Source: Steinernema hermaphroditum (Eukaryota > Nematoda > Chromadorea > Rhabditida > Steinernematidae). Taken from it: a DNA stretch of 64,000 nt. The position numbers and the translations under genes are program-made. The stretch is taken from positions 8,618,001 to 8,682,000 of the forward strand of contig CM059625.1 in the NCBI GenBank assembly GCA_030435675.1, read 5' to 3'. The notes beneath the pieces were generated by a model. That model searched no databases. It was not told where the DNA came from and worked only from the letters and a program-made list of their open reading frames with translations. Below are positions 1 through 10,663 of the stretch, in pieces (the first letter of the stretch is position 1; each line of letters starts with the position of its first letter).

Positions 1-815
1 GCCGTAACGGCTAGTAGTTACTTTTAATTACGTAGAAATGAGCCAACCTTTTATAAATGTAGTCGACGGACTCCGTTTCCGACATGTTCCGGACGGTCGA
101 CTGTGAAGTGAGGAACGCAAGGATGGGTACAAGAGAAGTCTTTGGCGGCGATTGCGCTTCCCCGCGCATGTGACAAAATGTGATTCACGTGTAGTACTCT
201 TGGGGAACCTGTTTGGTGTGCGCGGTAGTCGTCCTTTTGCTGATGTCCTCAGCTGGAAGATCGTGGCTGGCGGCATTGGGCACTCATCGCACAAAAAGCC
301 TTCCATGCAGGATCTTTGCTTAATAGCTTTGGAAGTCAGAAATCCGTCTGCACAATAGTGCAAAATGCATTTCTCAACTTTGTTGGACAGCATACTTAGA
401 ATTCTTTGTTGAACATCAGATACTGATGCATTTTCCTTGTTTTGCCCCCAAAATTTGTACCGTACGTACATATGTATAACACGCTAAGTGCCTGAGTCTT
501 TTGTGTATTTTGAGGTGTTGAAGAATCCAGTTAATCCAAATGCTACCGCCAAAGACTGTTTGCCACCGAAAACAAAAATACCACTCTACTTAAGTTGTTT
601 TCTTGCGTTTTTCGCTTCGGAGGAGGCCTACGCAAACATTTGACACAAATGGCAACAAATGGACCTTCGTCCACAAAGAAGGCGCAGTAACGATCAGGCT
701 GCAAACGATCGTGACTTCAATAAAAGGAACAATGACGCTAGAGTTGCGCAAAGTCACTTATAAAAGACGAAATCTTCAGTCATTGCAATGCTAGCTGCAG
801 TTTAGTGCTTTTTCC
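1..815. other. left edge, no supported gene
   Basis: Nothing recognisable is encoded here. A minus-strand open frame of 147 codons (28-471) contains several cysteines but matches no family known to me and has no clear signal peptide or splice context. It could be the end of a gene lying mostly outside the window. The last part presumably holds the promoter and 5' UTR of the EB-module gene that starts at 816. Confidence 0.4.
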
Positions 816-2597
816 ATGGCTTTCATTCAAGTCCTCCTTGCACTTTCTACTGTTATCATATTCGTTTGTTGTGAAGAAAACGGTTCCACCGTAAAAACAA
901 ACGTTTTTGCTACCGGTACGTACAGAAATGCTGTTTTTGACATAGGGTAAAATAACTTTTAGTGCCTCTAAATTCCGAATGCACTGATATTGTCGTCTGC
1001 TCTCCCCCAGCGCGCTGTGTATCAGGAATGTGCCGATGCGAATACCCTTACGTACCTAGCGAACATCACTGCATTTTGGACGAGAAATCGAAGAACAACA
1101 TTCAAAGTGAGCAAGAAAAGAAAACAGATTCCGAAATTGAGCGAAACTCGACAAAAGCATCGCTTGATGCTGCTTTCCGGATTCAGAACAAAGTACTTCT
1201 CGATGCCCTGTCGAACAATGTAAGCGTTCGATAAGGAATTATCATTTTTTTACTGTATGTTAACTTTCAAGCGTCAGCAGGAACCCACCTTTATTAGCAT
1301 CGCTAGTGCTGATGAGGATTCTCCTACAGTTCAGTTTTTCCACCTCAAACCTGTTGGATCACTTGCTGTGCTTGGCCAGAATCAGACAGAAGAAGCAGCG
1401 CCCTTAGCCCCTTTATCTGACTCCCCTATTCAGACAACGACTTCGCAAACTTTTTCACAGTCGGCTGCGAGCACTTCCTCAGTGATAGCACCCGTTCACT
1501 TCTCTTCCCCTCAACCTGACATGTCCGTTAGTAAAAGATTCATCTACCAGCAGCCCATGTATCACAGCCCATCCTTTTTTTATTCCCAACCCCTTTTTGT
1601 CCCCCAGCAACAAGTCATTTCCCAGTCTTACCCGGATTCAAATCACTTAACTAAGTCAGACTTCATAGCTGCGGTTCCTTCTATACCTCATCAGGTTCCA
1701 CTATCAACCCAGACTATTCGTCCCCTTCAAGTTCCGTTTTACTATTCTCAAGAGTTAAATACCCCAAGGGTTTTTTCACATTCTGTTTCCTCACCTTTTC
1801 ATGAGACCGCTACACAGCAACAACTTCCTATCATCCTCCAACCTAGCTCACCTGTCCAAATCGTTCCCTCTCCACAGAGTGTCAATGTTATTGAGCTTCC
1901 CGTCCCGCAACAACTCAACTCAGGAGATTCATGTGACACTGCCGGACGTTCATGTGCGGGAGGCAGCGTTTGTTATCAGGTATATTCGTGAGCGGTTTTA
2001 CTCTCAGGTAATTTGCATCATACGTTTCAGAACAAATGCATTTGTCCCCAGGGCTCATTTCTTTCCGAATCACTCTGCAAAGAGTTGCCAAGGAAGACAG
2101 GAATAACTGCCGTATACACTATTCCAATAGTTCGAGAGTCTGAACCTACCGCTGGGTCTCTGCCAACGTCCTCTTCTCATAACCCTCCAATAGTGGATGA
2201 TCGATGCGTTGTTCCCTGTTCCGGTGATGCCAGATGTGTCGCCGGCTACTGTTCTTGTCCTCAAGGGACGGCGTACGTCCACCCAGCAGGATGTGTTGCG
2301 CTATCCTATGTTCCTTTTGATGCGACGATAAGCAGATCGTCGGTCGTCCCAGCAGGTTATGCCTGCACTCATTCACTGCAGTGCGGGGATGGAGCTTTCT
2401 GTGGAATGGGAGTGTGCAGATGTGGATTGACGTTCATGCAACATGGAACAACTTGCGTAAAGCGCAGTAAGTTCTCGCACCCGCTTTTGTTATCATCAGT
2501 TGAATTTAGAACACTTGAAACCGAGTCAGACATCAGTGAGAGGGGCATCGAAGTAAACAACGCACCAGCTAGGTCCTCTGAGAATTGGGAAGATTGA
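816..2597 (+). CDS. secreted EB-module cysteine-rich protein
   Basis: Four exons join in frame: 816-915, 963-1219, 1272-1979 and 2031-2597 (stop TGA), giving about 543 residues. Exon 1 encodes a signal peptide beginning MAFIQVLLALS. Exon 2 starts with a cysteine cluster of EB-module style (C-x7-C-x5-C-x4-C-x-C spacing). Exon 3 is a long cysteine-poor stretch rich in Ser, Pro and Gln that ends in a new cysteine pair. Exon 4 completes that module and carries two more, around CVVPCSGDARC and CTHSLQCGDGAFCG. EB modules are common in nematode extracellular proteins of unknown role, so secretion and a matrix or cuticle-associated location are inferred. Introns are 47, 52 and 51 bases, and all splice phases agree with the reading frame. 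I cannot assign an orthologue. Confidence 0.75.
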
Positions 2598-3390
2598 GGT
2601 TTCGGCATGTGTCTCTTATTTATTTAAAAGTGTAATGTGATTCCTTAACTTCTTACTCTTTCTCACATTTGTCGAATATTTTATCTTCAAATGTGCCCGC
2701 TCTATTTGTTATTTCGATAAGTATGTAAATCTACATTGTGATTGGTGGAGATACATGCATTTCAAAATCGATTCGTAAGCGACATTCCCTCTTTTCCAAA
2801 TTAAAGAAATGTCTTCGCGAAGTTGCAAGCCGACGCGTTTCACGACCAGTCACTTAGTCAATGGGCCAGCGTATTCAAATTTAAACTCCCGGGACGCGTC
2901 CTTTGCATAACAATGGCGTTGAAGAACGACGACAACGCTTGTTCGCCAACCGATAGCCAAAGCGTTGGGACCTTTGTTTTCTAATATGTACGTACTTATT
3001 GATCTCGTTTGCAACCAGATATTCTCGTGTACGCACTTCGCGAACATTTTCTATCACGCACGCCTATTCATACCCGTGGACCGCGTAGACAGGCATCAGG
3101 CGTTTTTAAAGTGACCGACGTTTTGGAAGTCAATGGCATAAAATTGAAAATAAACACGATAAGATTGCAGTAGGTAATGTAAATGCAATCATTCCGACCG
3201 AAAACTAGATCGCTCGTGCTAAAAGAAGTTTATAAAAACAATGGCGAGCTGCTGAGGAGCGGCTGTTCAGTCGCAAAAATTAGCGCACTTCAGGATATGC
3301 TCTCTTGCGTCCATTCTTCTAGGATGTGATCACCTTTCCACCTGCAGTCAAGCAGTCTTCCTCATGTAGCTCCGACATCTGTCTCTTCTC
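2598..3390. other. intergenic, promoter of the next gene
   Basis: No coding potential is convincing. A TATA-like TTTATAAAAA lies near 3228-3237, about 155 bases upstream of the ATG at 3391, and is the only promoter-like string I can point to. The minus-strand open frame at 2850-3047 has no recognisable content. Confidence 0.35.
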
Positions 3391-5396
3391 ATGGAAGCCC
3401 TCTTATACCCTCTGTGCTGCTTTCTTTGCACCGCTCTTCTCATTTGCATATTCACATGCCCCATCGTAACTATTCTCGTTTTGCTTGGTGCCTACTGGGC
3501 ATTGTATTACCAGAACATAAAAGCGGAGTCGTCGACGTCTTGTACTCAGGCTGATCGGAGGCACTCGGAGCTAAGTCTCACAGACGATGACACGTCGTTT
3601 GCATTTCAATTCCGGCGACTTCTGTTGACAAACCAGGTGCCTTTAATGACACAGCTCTTCGAGAACCTTGCGGCAATGACCCCTGAAAGTAAGCAAGGCA
3701 GTGAAGCGCATCTTTCGCAGCACTACTGCTCGCGCCGACAGGCACAGCAGCAGCATCGGACAGCCGGTGGCCGCGTCGAGCCCAGTCACTGAGTCACCGA
3801 CCTGTTAGGCTGGTATATCGGTCGTCATCAGTCCCCCTTTCCTCCGCTAGCTTCTCCTCCTTACTCATGATTCTAGATTTGTCTCTCTGTTCTCTTTGTC
3901 ACCACCGCAATGTCTCATCCCGTTGCACTTTGTGGATCACTTTTCTGATTCCGATTTGATCCGAACTGCGAAATTGTATTTCCTGGAACGAAGCCTGTTT
4001 TTAATAAATATCATACCCATTTTCGTTGACCAAAAAGGGCACAGCCTGAGTCGGTACAGAGATAAGACAACCATCTCACGAACGCAATCTTGTGGCGTGC
4101 AACTGCTCATAAAAATGCTTTTAATCATGTTCGCTATCTGTTGTAGATCGCAAAACGCGTACAACGTTTTTTGCTTTTGCTTGTCGCGCAATGCATCTGT
4201 AAAATGCGGAGAAGTCGATCGGCCAGCAGCGGAGACCTCTACTCGACGAAACGGAGCACTACACGCAACGATGAGTTCTCTGAGACACCGAAAGGTGAGT
4301 TGGCCTGGCAGCCCTGTCCAGTGAGTACTACCTAACACAACACTAGACAAAGAAATGAGTTGCTGCTGCAGAGAGTGCGGTACTAAGTCTTAGGGGAGCA
4401 TTGTCAGTCGGCAATGAATATTAGAACCGTCAGTAAACAGTAAAGTGGAGCAAACATTTACGACTCGCGGCATCACACTCTTCAGATTTAATCCCTTAAC
4501 CATAGACTCTCTTACAGTCGCGCCAATTAGTCAAAGATCCTATTTTAAGAGGACATTTTTTGAGGCTATGAATTACAGACAGACGCCGCTCGTCGTCCGT
4601 GCACCTCCTCCTCGCTGGCGGGCTTGAACAATTTTTTCGTCTTTTGATTTCGGCTCTGATTAGAGAAAGCAAACAGTGAACACGACGTGATCATTTCGCG
4701 CAAATAACTGGTAGAAGTGAGGCGAAAAAGAGATGCCGAAACACGTCGAGGGTGGGGAGTGCACACGCAAAATATGTAGCTTGAGATAACGTCTATAACC
4801 ATCTGATAATGTCTTTGCTGCCGGCGGGTGGGGTTCTCGTGCATTGTTCTCAAGTGCTTCAAGGAGTCGTCCTTCACACATGTTCCCTTGCGTCACCGAC
4901 CGCTAAAACTTTCTAATAAGGCCTGCTTGTAGATATGTTCAACGCTGGTGATTATCCTGCCGACTATGATCTCGTGATAGGACAGTGCCAGTCGTCTAGC
5001 CCCTGTACCATAAAGGCTCGAATCAAAGATGTGCTCGGCAAGATCTCTCTTGGTCGGGAGTCGCCCCGTCACCGCAGCTCTCCAAGTCGTCAGATGTCGA
5101 CGTCCAAAACGCAGGTAGTCCTAAGAAACAACTTCGAGAGCGCGTTTGACGTTTTTGCAAATAGCAGACGAAACCTCGCTACAGCAGCGGCGAACGCGCA
5201 ACTGAACATACAGGAGATGCAGCAGGGAATGAGTCAAGAATACGTTGTTTGCGGAAGCAATAATTTCGGACGACTGGGAGCGCTCCGATTAGCGCGTTGT
5301 CGGCCCCATGGGATGAATGTTCCTTCAAAGCTGCTGTTAGTTTTGAGTACTAGTTACCGCGTACTTGTCTTCTTGTATTTGCGCAGTCTTCGCTAG
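3391..5396 (+). CDS. unrecognised membrane-anchored protein, possible alternative first exons
   Basis: This model is tentative. An upstream exon (3391-3688) encodes MEALLYPLCC followed by roughly 40 hydrophobic residues, which looks like one or two transmembrane segments or a signal anchor. A Ser/Asp-rich cytosolic-looking segment follows, and the exon ends at a good donor (GTAAGC) in phase 1. A second candidate first exon (4204-4294) begins MRRSRSASSGDLYSTKRS and also ends in phase 1 at GTGAGT. Both fit the acceptor at 4931-4932, whose exon (4933-5396) encodes a hydrophilic region beginning MFNAGDYPADYDLVIG and containing an Ala/Asn/Gln-rich helix-like stretch. I do not recognise the family. 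The C-terminal part after about 5250 is hydrophobic and may be read-through into an intron. Confidence 0.35.
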
Positions 5397-6429
5397 TTCG
5401 ACCCTCTTGCCTGCCCGCACCCATGTGTAATCGACGAGCGACCCTCAGCTAAGCGATTCCACCGTAATTTCACATCGTTTCGTTGCTATCTTCGAAACTT
5501 TCTTAAAGCTTTGAACAGCCGGCATATGTAATACGAGGTGTTCGAGTCGTGTTTTTGTGTGTTTTTGTCGGCATCTCTGCTAAATCAGATCGAAATCGCA
5601 CATCTGGTTTGAGGCTCGCTGACCGACCGTCTGAACGCGATATACCACAAAACATCTATTCGTTCTCTTTTGACTACGGCCCTCGCAGAGTTGTTCGACG
5701 GAAACGCTTACCGCCTTATTAGTTCCAGTTTCATTTCTCTCTTCCGATTGTTGCCATTGTCCTCAAATGATGGTATTCAGTGAGGCGCTCATTAGTTCAT
5801 GCTCGTTGCACATCAGCATTTGCTAACTCTTAAGGCGGAGTCCAACGAAGCGCTAAACGTCAACCACTTTCGAGGACAGCTTCACTCAAGGAGATACCGT
5901 CCGAATTTTATATGTTCATCATCACAAGGCACGAGGCACGATATATCGAGATGCGGCGCATAGGAGTTCTTTCGCCGATTTCACACTTTAATGTCTTCCA
6001 ATTGAAGGCGCTCCCGTCCTCCTCCGGGCCCTTTCTTCAAGAACAGATGTGTTTTAGATCCAAATTAGCTGCACTTATAACTCTTCACTTCCGATTTCGT
6101 GTACATTAGTACACTTCCAAACGACCCTGTGTGGTGTATCATATTCAGTCGTCGCCGCTACTATGCACTTAGATATTCATGAGTGCTCTTTTTCCATCTC
6201 TTTGTGAATATACGCTTTGTCGAAAATCCAAGAACGAAAAACGACAGTTTTTATATCTCACAGCTCGTGATTTTGTGTAAAATGCGTGTAAAAACGAAAG
6301 TGAGTCAGATGGCTGCGCACACCACATAAATCGTGCAACATAAATCGTGGCTGAGGCTTTATACCAAACGTTTTTATTCCGATTTCCACCGCCCGAAGTT
6401 TGTGCCAATTCTATCCTATGCTTATTCAG
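5397..6429. other. intergenic, nothing recognised
   Basis: No exon-like open frame with splice support is seen. The acceptor-like CTTATTCAG at 6421-6429 directly precedes the first exon of the C3G-like gene, so the last part may be an intron or a trans-splicing outron. Confidence 0.35.
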
Positions 6430-6456
6430 GAACATTCAACGAAGAAAGTTGACAAG

Positions 6457-9400
6457 ATGGACAAGGAGCTCACCTTGGCCATACGATACTTTCAAGAAAC
6501 GGTGCGCAACGGCCAGGTTGAAATGTACAGCGGCTGCATAACGGCTCTGTTCAATGCTGTTCTACAGTACTTGACGGAGAACGACACAAACAGTGACGTC
6601 ATTAAGGTACTTATTGGACTCATTCCTTGCTTACGCCTGCTTTAGAGCAATCTTTACAATATCTTAAAATGGTTTGACAAAGAAATTGTTGAATATCTCA
6701 ACAATCCAGTGAATTACAAGAAGTCCACCGAATGTATGCAACTACTGACCGAACTTCAAACTTCTCTTTCTGCAAACAGCGACAGATCAAATGTTTCTTC
6801 GTGTTCCTCAGAGAAATCAACACGGGGAGAGAGCTCAGATTCAGGCTTTCATGCCGATGAGTCTTCTAAGAATGTGCAACTGTCGACGCCTACGCAAACT
6901 CTCACTTCCTTGCCAGCCGCTAAGAAAGGTCCTTTGAACGAAGACGCTTTTGATGAACTTCTGCGCCAACTTAATATAAGGTGGGTGCATCAACACCTTT
7001 TTTGCTACTTCAACTTGTACACCATTACGAAGTTTGCTTTTCAGGAAGGTGGAGAAGTTTCAACCTCAGTTCCCTCCACTGGACGATTCCGACGACGACG
7101 AAAACTCATTTCACGTGGACGAGGAGCGCGAGGAACGGGCAGAAAAACATGGGGCGAGAACTTGCGTAGAACAAGTGGAAAACCGACCGGATGGCTCAAG
7201 GTCAACTACAAGAAGAACGAGAACAGTAAACGTACAACAGACGACCAAATCGGTAGTAACACGCTGATTAATCGACGAATTTGCAGTGTTCATTCAGGTG
7301 ACCATCAGAAAACATGGGGGTGGCGCAGACGAGTTTGTGAAACGTTTCACTGATGGATCACACGCATTCAACGACGATTCGGACTTTGAATCCGGTGAAG
7401 TCTTCTCGAGACCTTTCGGACTAAGGAGTGGTGGACTGCGTTCCATGAACGACTTCGGATTTTCTTCAGAACCAAACTCCACTTCAAGTGCTCAAAACTC
7501 CGATAATCTCCACACAACCACCAAAAGTATTGAGCATGTAACCGACTCTGTTCAGTATGTATTTGCCGTTGAAAAGAGATTTAAACGTGAAGTTTTTAGA
7601 TCTGTATCACGCCAAGCAAAGAGGAACGGAAAGATTATCGCAGACGACGCCGCACATAAAGTGGATACCAGTGAAATTAAGGCAAAACAGATAGAAATGT
7701 TCAAGGTCAGGCTTATTTTTATTTACCAGATGAATTTTGTTCAGGATAACAAATTGCTGGCTCGACAGGGACATGGCACGTATGAAGAAGGATCTGTTGT
7801 CAGACAGGGACTCGCTGACATGAATACTCCTCCGATTTTGCCCCCAAAGAAGAGACATGTGGTTCAGTACATGCAGACGTTCGGAAACGGCTCCGACGAG
7901 GCAGACGAAGCAACACGCAGCTCGACCCTTTCCTCCTATATCGCCTTGATTGACAACTTGAAGTGAGCAAAGATCCCAGTTTAGAAAACAACCTCGCATT
8001 CAGATATCACGAAGAGCAATACAGTAAAGAGAAGCGGGCCGAGTTTGGATCGCCGAGCATCGGTAAGTGTCCATGAGTTGCATATGGCGCTATGTGAAAC
8101 TGACTTAGCCAACTGAGTGCAAATTCAAAAAAGCAAAAAAGCAGAAAATGGCGTGGAATGAGTTATGGCATGCATATTTGAGAGCGAAAGTCGATCGAGC
8201 GCTTTTTCCATCAGCAAAGCCAAACTCTTCGGCTCTCTTTCGCTGACAACCGATAGCGGTGGACCAGTTGTCTGTAGCGGTTTTGGGGCGGTCTCTGCGC
8301 AGACGCTGTCTTTGACTTCTTACGACGCTATCTACCGGCTATCACACATAGCAAGCGCACTAATACTAATAAATTACTCTTGGACGTCCAAGATGCTACG
8401 GGTTATTAATTTGTTGTTTGTCTAATTGCGCCATGACTCGAGTTCTGCATACTCTTTCGTCGCAGCCTTATGAAGTGCCCGTTGAATGGTACTTGTTCAA
8501 CATCGACTATGGTGGGATCTTAAGAGTGTGGAGCAGACTCAGTGTTCTTTTAGGAGGAGTCCTCGTCGGTCAGGAGTTCACCAATCTTAGCCGGCTTCTG
8601 CAAAACGGAGACCTCGATCGTGTTCTTCTTCCAAGCAAATTTGTTGACGACGTGGGTGTCCGTGGTTGTTTACAGCTAAAGCTGCCCCGTTTATAGGAAT
8701 GCGAACAGCAGAAATCGATAACTTATCCTAAGCTACTGGCAATCACTTCCGGAGCCGACGTTCTCGAAGCGTTGGATGTTACAGAGTGGCTGGTTCTGCG
8801 AGCAAAGGATGAACAGTCAAAGCCCACAGAGGTGAGAACCACATCCCAATCATGACGATGGCGCTAATTTACGAGGTTCTACTTGCCTTTTAATGAATGA
8901 CCTTGGCTTCCGATGGGCACCTGCCACATGCCGTTAAACAGCGCCCCATTTAAGACGAGCGTGCACATGATTAAGTGTTACCGGAAGATTCTGTGTTACC
9001 GGAAGTAATTATCTTGTTTGCACAAACAGCAAATTCGTAAAAACTCAACGAACCTCACCTATAAATTCCAGCTTCGAGGAGGCCCTCGCGATGCCCTTAT
9101 TGTCTATGCAACTCAACCAGCTGGATCTTTGCTGTACCAAGAGGCTTTCCTGACGACCTATCGCACATTTGTGACATCACAAGAGTTGATTCAAAAGCTC
9201 ATCAAGAGGTAACTTCTGATACTGAGACAGAGAAAATGCAAGTTTACACTCAGGTATCACTACACAAACCAAGCCACAAACTCTGCTCTGTTGAAGTCGG
9301 CACGTCAAACGTTTTCCGTTCTCGTCCGGGTTGTGGATGAACTCTGCGCAGTCGAGTTGAACCGACTCTTGATTGAGACGGTGACCTCATTTGTGTACAA

Positions 9401-10523
9401 ACTCATCCTGAATGGTGAATACATTTTCGCAAGGATATTGAGGTAAAATGCTTTGTTAAGTACCGAGTAATACAGTATTTGTTCAGGAAACGACTAATGG
9501 ACAGGATAGAGCACAAGTCGGGTTTCAAGGCAAATGCATCTTTCTTTGAATACTCGCCAAGTTCAAAGTTGGAATCGGTGCACAAATTATATCCATCAGC
9601 TGTTATTTTAGGACACCCAGTTTGTTCGATTTCTCATCAACTGCAGTTGCACGACAGATGACCTTCTTGGACTCGGAATTGTTCCAGCGAATTGAGGTAC
9701 ACAACATCTAGTAGCATTAAACACCAGAAACGTTTAGCCAGCGGAGATGCTGTGGTGGTCGAAAGAACAAGACGAAAAGAAAAGTCCGAACCTTATTGCT
9801 TTCACTGAACACTTTAATAATGTGTCCTACTGGGTTCGTTCCTTGGTCATACTGCAAGGAACACAGAAGGAACGCGAAAAGTATTTTTTGAAATTTGTCA
9901 AGGTTATGAAGGTAAAAACAAATTCTCCATGTTTATATTAGCGTAATTCTTTAGAATCTTCGTAAAATGGGAAACTTCAACTCGTATTTGGCCATCTTGT
10001 CGGCGCTCGATTCGGGTCCGATTCGCCGACTGGACTGGTCGAAAACGGTTCAAGAACATCTCAGGGAGCACATTTCGGTCATGGACAGTTCCCACTCCTT
10101 CAAGAATTACAGAACGTTGCTTGCTGAGACAAAACCCCCTTGTCTTCCTTACATGTGGGATCTTCGCCAAACGAGCGGTAATTAACTTTTCAATTTCAGA
10201 GGTCTCGTCCTGCAGGATTTGACATTCGTCCACGTCGGAAATACGGACTGTTTGCCGAAGAGTTTATGCCAAAATCGAAGCAATTTGTTGAATTTCGGAA
10301 AGCGGTGGCAGCAGTTTGCAATCCTTGACAGCATAAGGCGTTTTAAAATCTGGTCCGAAATTATTTCACATAACCCTCATTATAATTTGGCTTTAGGACG
10401 TATTCCCTTCAAAAGGACGAAAAAATCCTTCGTTTGTTTGGAAAGTTCAAGGAGTTCTTGAGTGAGGACGACATTTGGGAACGGTCTGAGACGATCAAGC
10501 CCCGAATGAGGAAGAACAAGTGA
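6457..10523 (+). CDS. C3G/RAPGEF1-type Rap guanine nucleotide exchange factor
   Basis: The product should activate Rap GTPases through a C-terminal CDC25-type catalytic domain, recruited by SH3 adaptors. Exons I can join are 6457-6606, 6646-6980, 7045-7252, 7298-7705, 7745-7962, 8004-8062, 8466-8651, 8697-8831, 9072-9208, 9254-9442, 9487 to about 9567, 9612-9696, 9738-9911, 9955-10154, 10200-10352 and 10397-10523. The N-terminus matches the helical region of C3G (LAIRYFQETV). A proline motif PPILPPKKRHVVQYM near 7830-7880 resembles the Crk-binding sites of C3G. The REM/RasGEF_N motif EAFLTTYRTF and the CDC25 core (SPNLIAFTEHFNNVSYWVRS, FNSYLAILSALDS, KRWQQFAILDS) are clear and closer to C3G than to SOS or RasGRP. 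One exon between 8062 and 8466 is probably missing, because the splice phases do not meet. The start is the first ATG after the acceptor at 6428-6429. Confidence 0.85.
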
Positions 10524-10663
10524 GAGCAGAAAGAATGTGCAAAGTGCCAAAGAAAATAAGTCAGATATAATAAGAGATTTCTGTGATTGTATTATATATG
10601 TGGTTACGGTTGAAAATGCATAATATTTGTTTGCTACGTACGCACTCGTTTTTTGTTCTCAAG

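Noticed and set aside
28..471. 147-codon minus-strand frame with several Cys
   Set aside because: No known family, no signal peptide, no splice context; could be chance or the end of an outside gene.
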